Positions 61,941 through 64,000 of a stretch of DNA of 64,000 nt are shown in pieces (position 1 is the first letter of the stretch; the number at the start of each line of letters is the position of its first letter). The stretch lies in the NCBI RefSeq assembly GCF_004795835.1, contig NZ_CP039249.1:3571001-3635000 (forward strand). The letters run 5' to 3'. The DNA is from Sphingomonas sp. PAMC26645. GTDB lineage: Bacteria > Pseudomonadota > Alphaproteobacteria > Sphingomonadales > Sphingomonadaceae. Under the pieces are notes generated by a model. The model did not search any database and had not been told where the DNA came from. It saw nothing but the letters and a program-made list of their open reading frames with translations. The translations under genes and the position numbers were made by a program.

Positions 61941-62228
61941 GCGCGATGCTGCGAGCGGTCGTCAGCGATTCCGACGTGACTGGAGCTAGCGTCGCTGCGT
62001 TGATGACCTCGCTCGGCCGGTAGGTCAGCCATAAAGCGTTTTATCATTCATACCGTCGCCGATTATATTCGGCCGGTTAGGAATTGTAACAGCAAGTAAC
62101 CGACGCATTTGTACACCTGCAACATCTTGCAACTATCTGTTTCCAGCCCGTCGTCATGCACCATACCCAATGCAGTAGAAGGATGACGTCGGCGATCATT
62201 TGCGCCGGATAGACACTGGAGATATATC

Positions 62229-62651
62229 ATGAAAATCGGTTCAGCTGCTATGTTCACAGTCGTTACGCTGTGGCTGACGACTCCCATACTCGCTTATGCG
62301 CAGGCCGGCGGTGGCTTGTTCGATACCGCCGATACAAACGGCGACGCCGTCGTCACGCGCGCCGAGTTCATCGCCGCGCGCGACGCGAGCTTCAACCGTA
62401 TCGACCGGAACGGCGACGGCAGCATCAGCGATGCAGACTTTACCCGGATCGCGCGGTTCAAGCCCGACGTCGCGAAGTCACTGCAGGATTCACTGAAGGG
62501 CGCCGATGCGAACGGCGACGGTCGGATCACTCGCGAGGAGCTCCACGCGGCGCCAGCAAGGGCCTTCGACCTCGCGGACGAAGACAAGAACGGGTCCGTC
62601 TCACAAGCGGAACGCGCCACCGTCAAATCTGCCGTCGAGGCTCGTCGTTGA
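62229..62651 (+). CDS. Exported EF-hand calcium-binding protein
   Basis: A 140-residue protein with a signal peptide (MKIGSAAMFTVVTLWLTTPI...AQ, cleaved near 25) and four EF-hand loops: DTNGDAVVTRAE (35-46), DRNGDGSISDAD (59-70), DANGDGRITREE (93-104) and DEDKNGSVSQAE (117-128). The first three have good ligand spacing; the last has N-G at a shifted place and may bind weakly. Likely a periplasmic Ca2+ sensor or buffer. Confidence 0.88.
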   Translation: MKIGSAAMFTVVTLWLTTPILAYAQAGGGLFDTADTNGDAVVTRAEFIAARDASFNRIDRNGDGSISDADFTRIARFKPDVAKSLQDSLKGADANGDGRITREELHAAPARAFDLADEDKNGSVSQAERATVKSAVEARR

Positions 62652-62938
62652 CGGCCATACCTCACTGGTACTGATATCTATGTGCGGCGAGCATTCGCAT
62701 GACGATGTTTCCGCGCATATCTATCCTCCGTCAGAGACCCACAAACGGACGTTCACGCTTCCTTTCCTGTTCACCAACTTCTGCCGTTCGTTCGCATTCC
62801 ATGTCAGGCTGTACCCCGCTGAAGCGGCACGACAGATTGGCCCGTCTGCGCGCACCTAAGCCCCCCCGTACCGGCATTCGTTCGTCACGCCCTCAAACTG
62901 TCACGCGCGGTCGGTAAGCAGGCCGTAAGGGGGGCGAC

Positions 62939-63511
62939 TTGGCCTGGCTTCGTGACATAGACCGATGGTTGGTTGACGCGGTGCTCCCCGGTGCCCTGCG
63001 CTACCACGCCTTGGCAGCTCGACTTGTGGGTGCCGCCGACGCCGAGGATCTGGTTCAGGAAGCTTACGCAAAGCTGCTATGCGCTTCTGATTGGCGTTCT
63101 ATCGTGAACCCGATCGGGTTCACGATGCGTGTCGTGCACAATCTGGCGCTCGATCGGCTACGCCGCGCGCGCATCGTCCGAATCGAACAGATCGCCGCTG
63201 CAGACCTGATGGAAATCCGCTATGACGGGCCGGACCCGCTGGCCGTGCTGTCCGGGAAGACGGAACTCGAAGCTCTGGTTGCGGCGGTGGATCGCCTGCC
63301 CTCACAATGTCGCAAGGTCGTGAGAATGCGAAAATTCGACGGTCTTGCCCCGCAAACGATAGCGGACGTGCTCGGCCTGTCCGTCTCTACGGTAGAGAAG
63401 CATCTCGCCAAGGGCCTTGCCATGCTCGTGGCCGGGCGAACCGCCGACTTGGCGGCTCCGTACCAGGAAGATAAGGTCAGTCCATGGAAGGGACGCAAAC
63501 GCCAAGTCTGA
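62939..63511 (+). CDS. ECF sigma factor, FecI-like
   Basis: A 190-residue group IV sigma factor. Region 2 contains GAADAEDLVQEAYAKLLCA and MRVVHNLALDRLRRARIV; region 4 contains LPSQCRKVVRMRKFDGLAPQTIADVLGLSVSTVEKHLAKGL. The start is TTG at 62939 behind AAGGGGGG. With the FecR-like gene that overlaps its end, this is a surface-signalling pair that would normally control a TonB receptor. Interval 62652-62938 upstream has no gene. Confidence 0.92.
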   Translation: MAWLRDIDRWLVDAVLPGALRYHALAARLVGAADAEDLVQEAYAKLLCASDWRSIVNPIGFTMRVVHNLALDRLRRARIVRIEQIAAADLMEIRYDGPDPLAVLSGKTELEALVAAVDRLPSQCRKVVRMRKFDGLAPQTIADVLGLSVSTVEKHLAKGLAMLVAGRTADLAAPYQEDKVSPWKGRKRQV

Positions 63512-64000
63512 CCGAGCAGGCCGCGGCCTGGCTCGTGGCGCTGGATGGCGGCAAGGCGGACCTACCGGCGTTCGAGGCCTGGCGTGACGGCGACCCGCGC
63601 AACGCCGCGACCTTTGCGCAGGTAGCGGCGGTTTGGACCAATCTGTCGGATGCGCGGTCGCTGGCGTCGACCAGCCAACCAGTCCCCGCGACGCAGCCGG
63701 CACGGCGCATGTCGCGTCGCCAAGTCCTGCAGGCCGCGTCGGTGATGGGCATGGTTAGCGTTGGCCTGACCGGAACGCGACTCTGGGCGCGATCGTCAGC
63801 AACGACGGCGGTCGGCGAACGGCGGACGATCCTGTTGCGCGGAGGAACGCGGCTGGATCTGAACACCGACACCACGGTGGAATGGATCGACGATGCCGAC
63901 AATGCTCGGGTCTGGCTGAACCGCGGCGAGATCGCACTCGATATCGCGCACGGCGCCGTGGCACTGGCAACAGACAGCGTGAAGGCGAACCTGGCACCCG
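63484..64000 (+). CDS. FecR-type anti-sigma factor (partial, runs off the window)
   Basis: From the ATG at 63484 the frame is open to the window end (172 codons). It begins MEGTQTPSLTEQAAAWLVAL and has the FecR N-terminal domain (FEAWRDGDPRNAATFAQVAAVW), a membrane or Tat-like segment after MSRRQVLQAASVMGMVSVGL and the start of the FecR periplasmic domain (TILLRGGTRLDLNTDTTVEW; VWLNRGEIALDIAHG). It overlaps the sigma gene by 28 bases. Confidence 0.92.
   Translation, partial: MEGTQTPSLTEQAAAWLVALDGGKADLPAFEAWRDGDPRNAATFAQVAAVWTNLSDARSLASTSQPVPATQPARRMSRRQVLQAASVMGMVSVGLTGTRLWARSSATTAVGERRTILLRGGTRLDLNTDTTVEWIDDADNARVWLNRGEIALDIAHGAVALATDSVKANLAP

Noticed and set aside
61538..62047. 169-codon minus-strand frame opposite the possible small exported protein
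   Set aside because: No ribosome-binding site, no recognisable domain; typical high-GC shadow frame.

Overview
This 64 kb window is chromosomal DNA of a high-GC alphaproteobacterium, most likely a Sphingomonas or close sphingomonad. The evidence is the protein types (PA0069-type radical SAM protein, split GcvPA/GcvPB, HPr-rel-A cluster, RcnB-like proteins), frequent GTG/TTG starts, and many copies of short GC-rich palindromic intergenic repeats. No CRISPR array, cas gene, rRNA or replication origin was seen.

Layout. 1-5.3 kb: SplB-like radical SAM gene behind a candidate SOS box, VOC protein, proS, EamA exporter, two small unknowns. 5.3-10.4 kb: the glycine-cleavage operon gcvT-gcvH-gcvPA-gcvPB on the minus strand, led by a tandem glycine riboswitch; gcvPB carries a palindromic repeat in frame. 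10,528-19,576: a complete 9,049-bp Tn7-like transposon with TGT...ACA ends and a perfect 5-bp target duplication (AAGGA). It sits about 20 bp past the glmS stop codon, the classical attTn7 position, with its tnsA-proximal end towards glmS. It encodes TnsA, TnsB, TnsC, a TnsD-like protein, a second shorter TniQ, a MerR-family regulator with a perfect palindrome in front of tnsA, and one unrecognised cargo protein.

19.6-26.5 kb: glmS and glmU (UDP-GlcNAc synthesis), gph and a VanZ-like protein, then a four-gene HPr-rel-A cluster (Tat-type protein, PqqD-like protein, HprK-related kinase, nucleotidyltransferase). 26.7-34.2 kb: the phosphate regulon phoR-pstS-pstC-pstA-pstB-phoU-phoB with Pho-box half-sites before pstS. 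34.3-46.1 kb: core and catabolic genes (SDR, S24 repressor-like protein, glutaryl-CoA dehydrogenase with a CoA-transferase, FucP-like permease, a lone 2Fe-2S subunit, RcnB-like protein, prolyl hydroxylase, recJ) and a tRNA-Glu gene.

46.1-51.7 kb is an accessory, partly decayed stretch behind the tRNA: an integrase remnant with an internal stop, a DUF2239 pseudogene, psd, a cupin, and a TetR/hydrolase pair separated by a perfect 40-bp palindrome. 51.7-58.3 kb: a minus-strand catabolic operon (alkylsulfatase, DUF1214 and DUF1254 proteins, BVMO-like monooxygenase, SDR) led by an exported unknown. 58.5-64 kb: RcnB-like protein, a two-component system, an EF-hand protein, and an ECF sigma/FecR pair cut by the window end.
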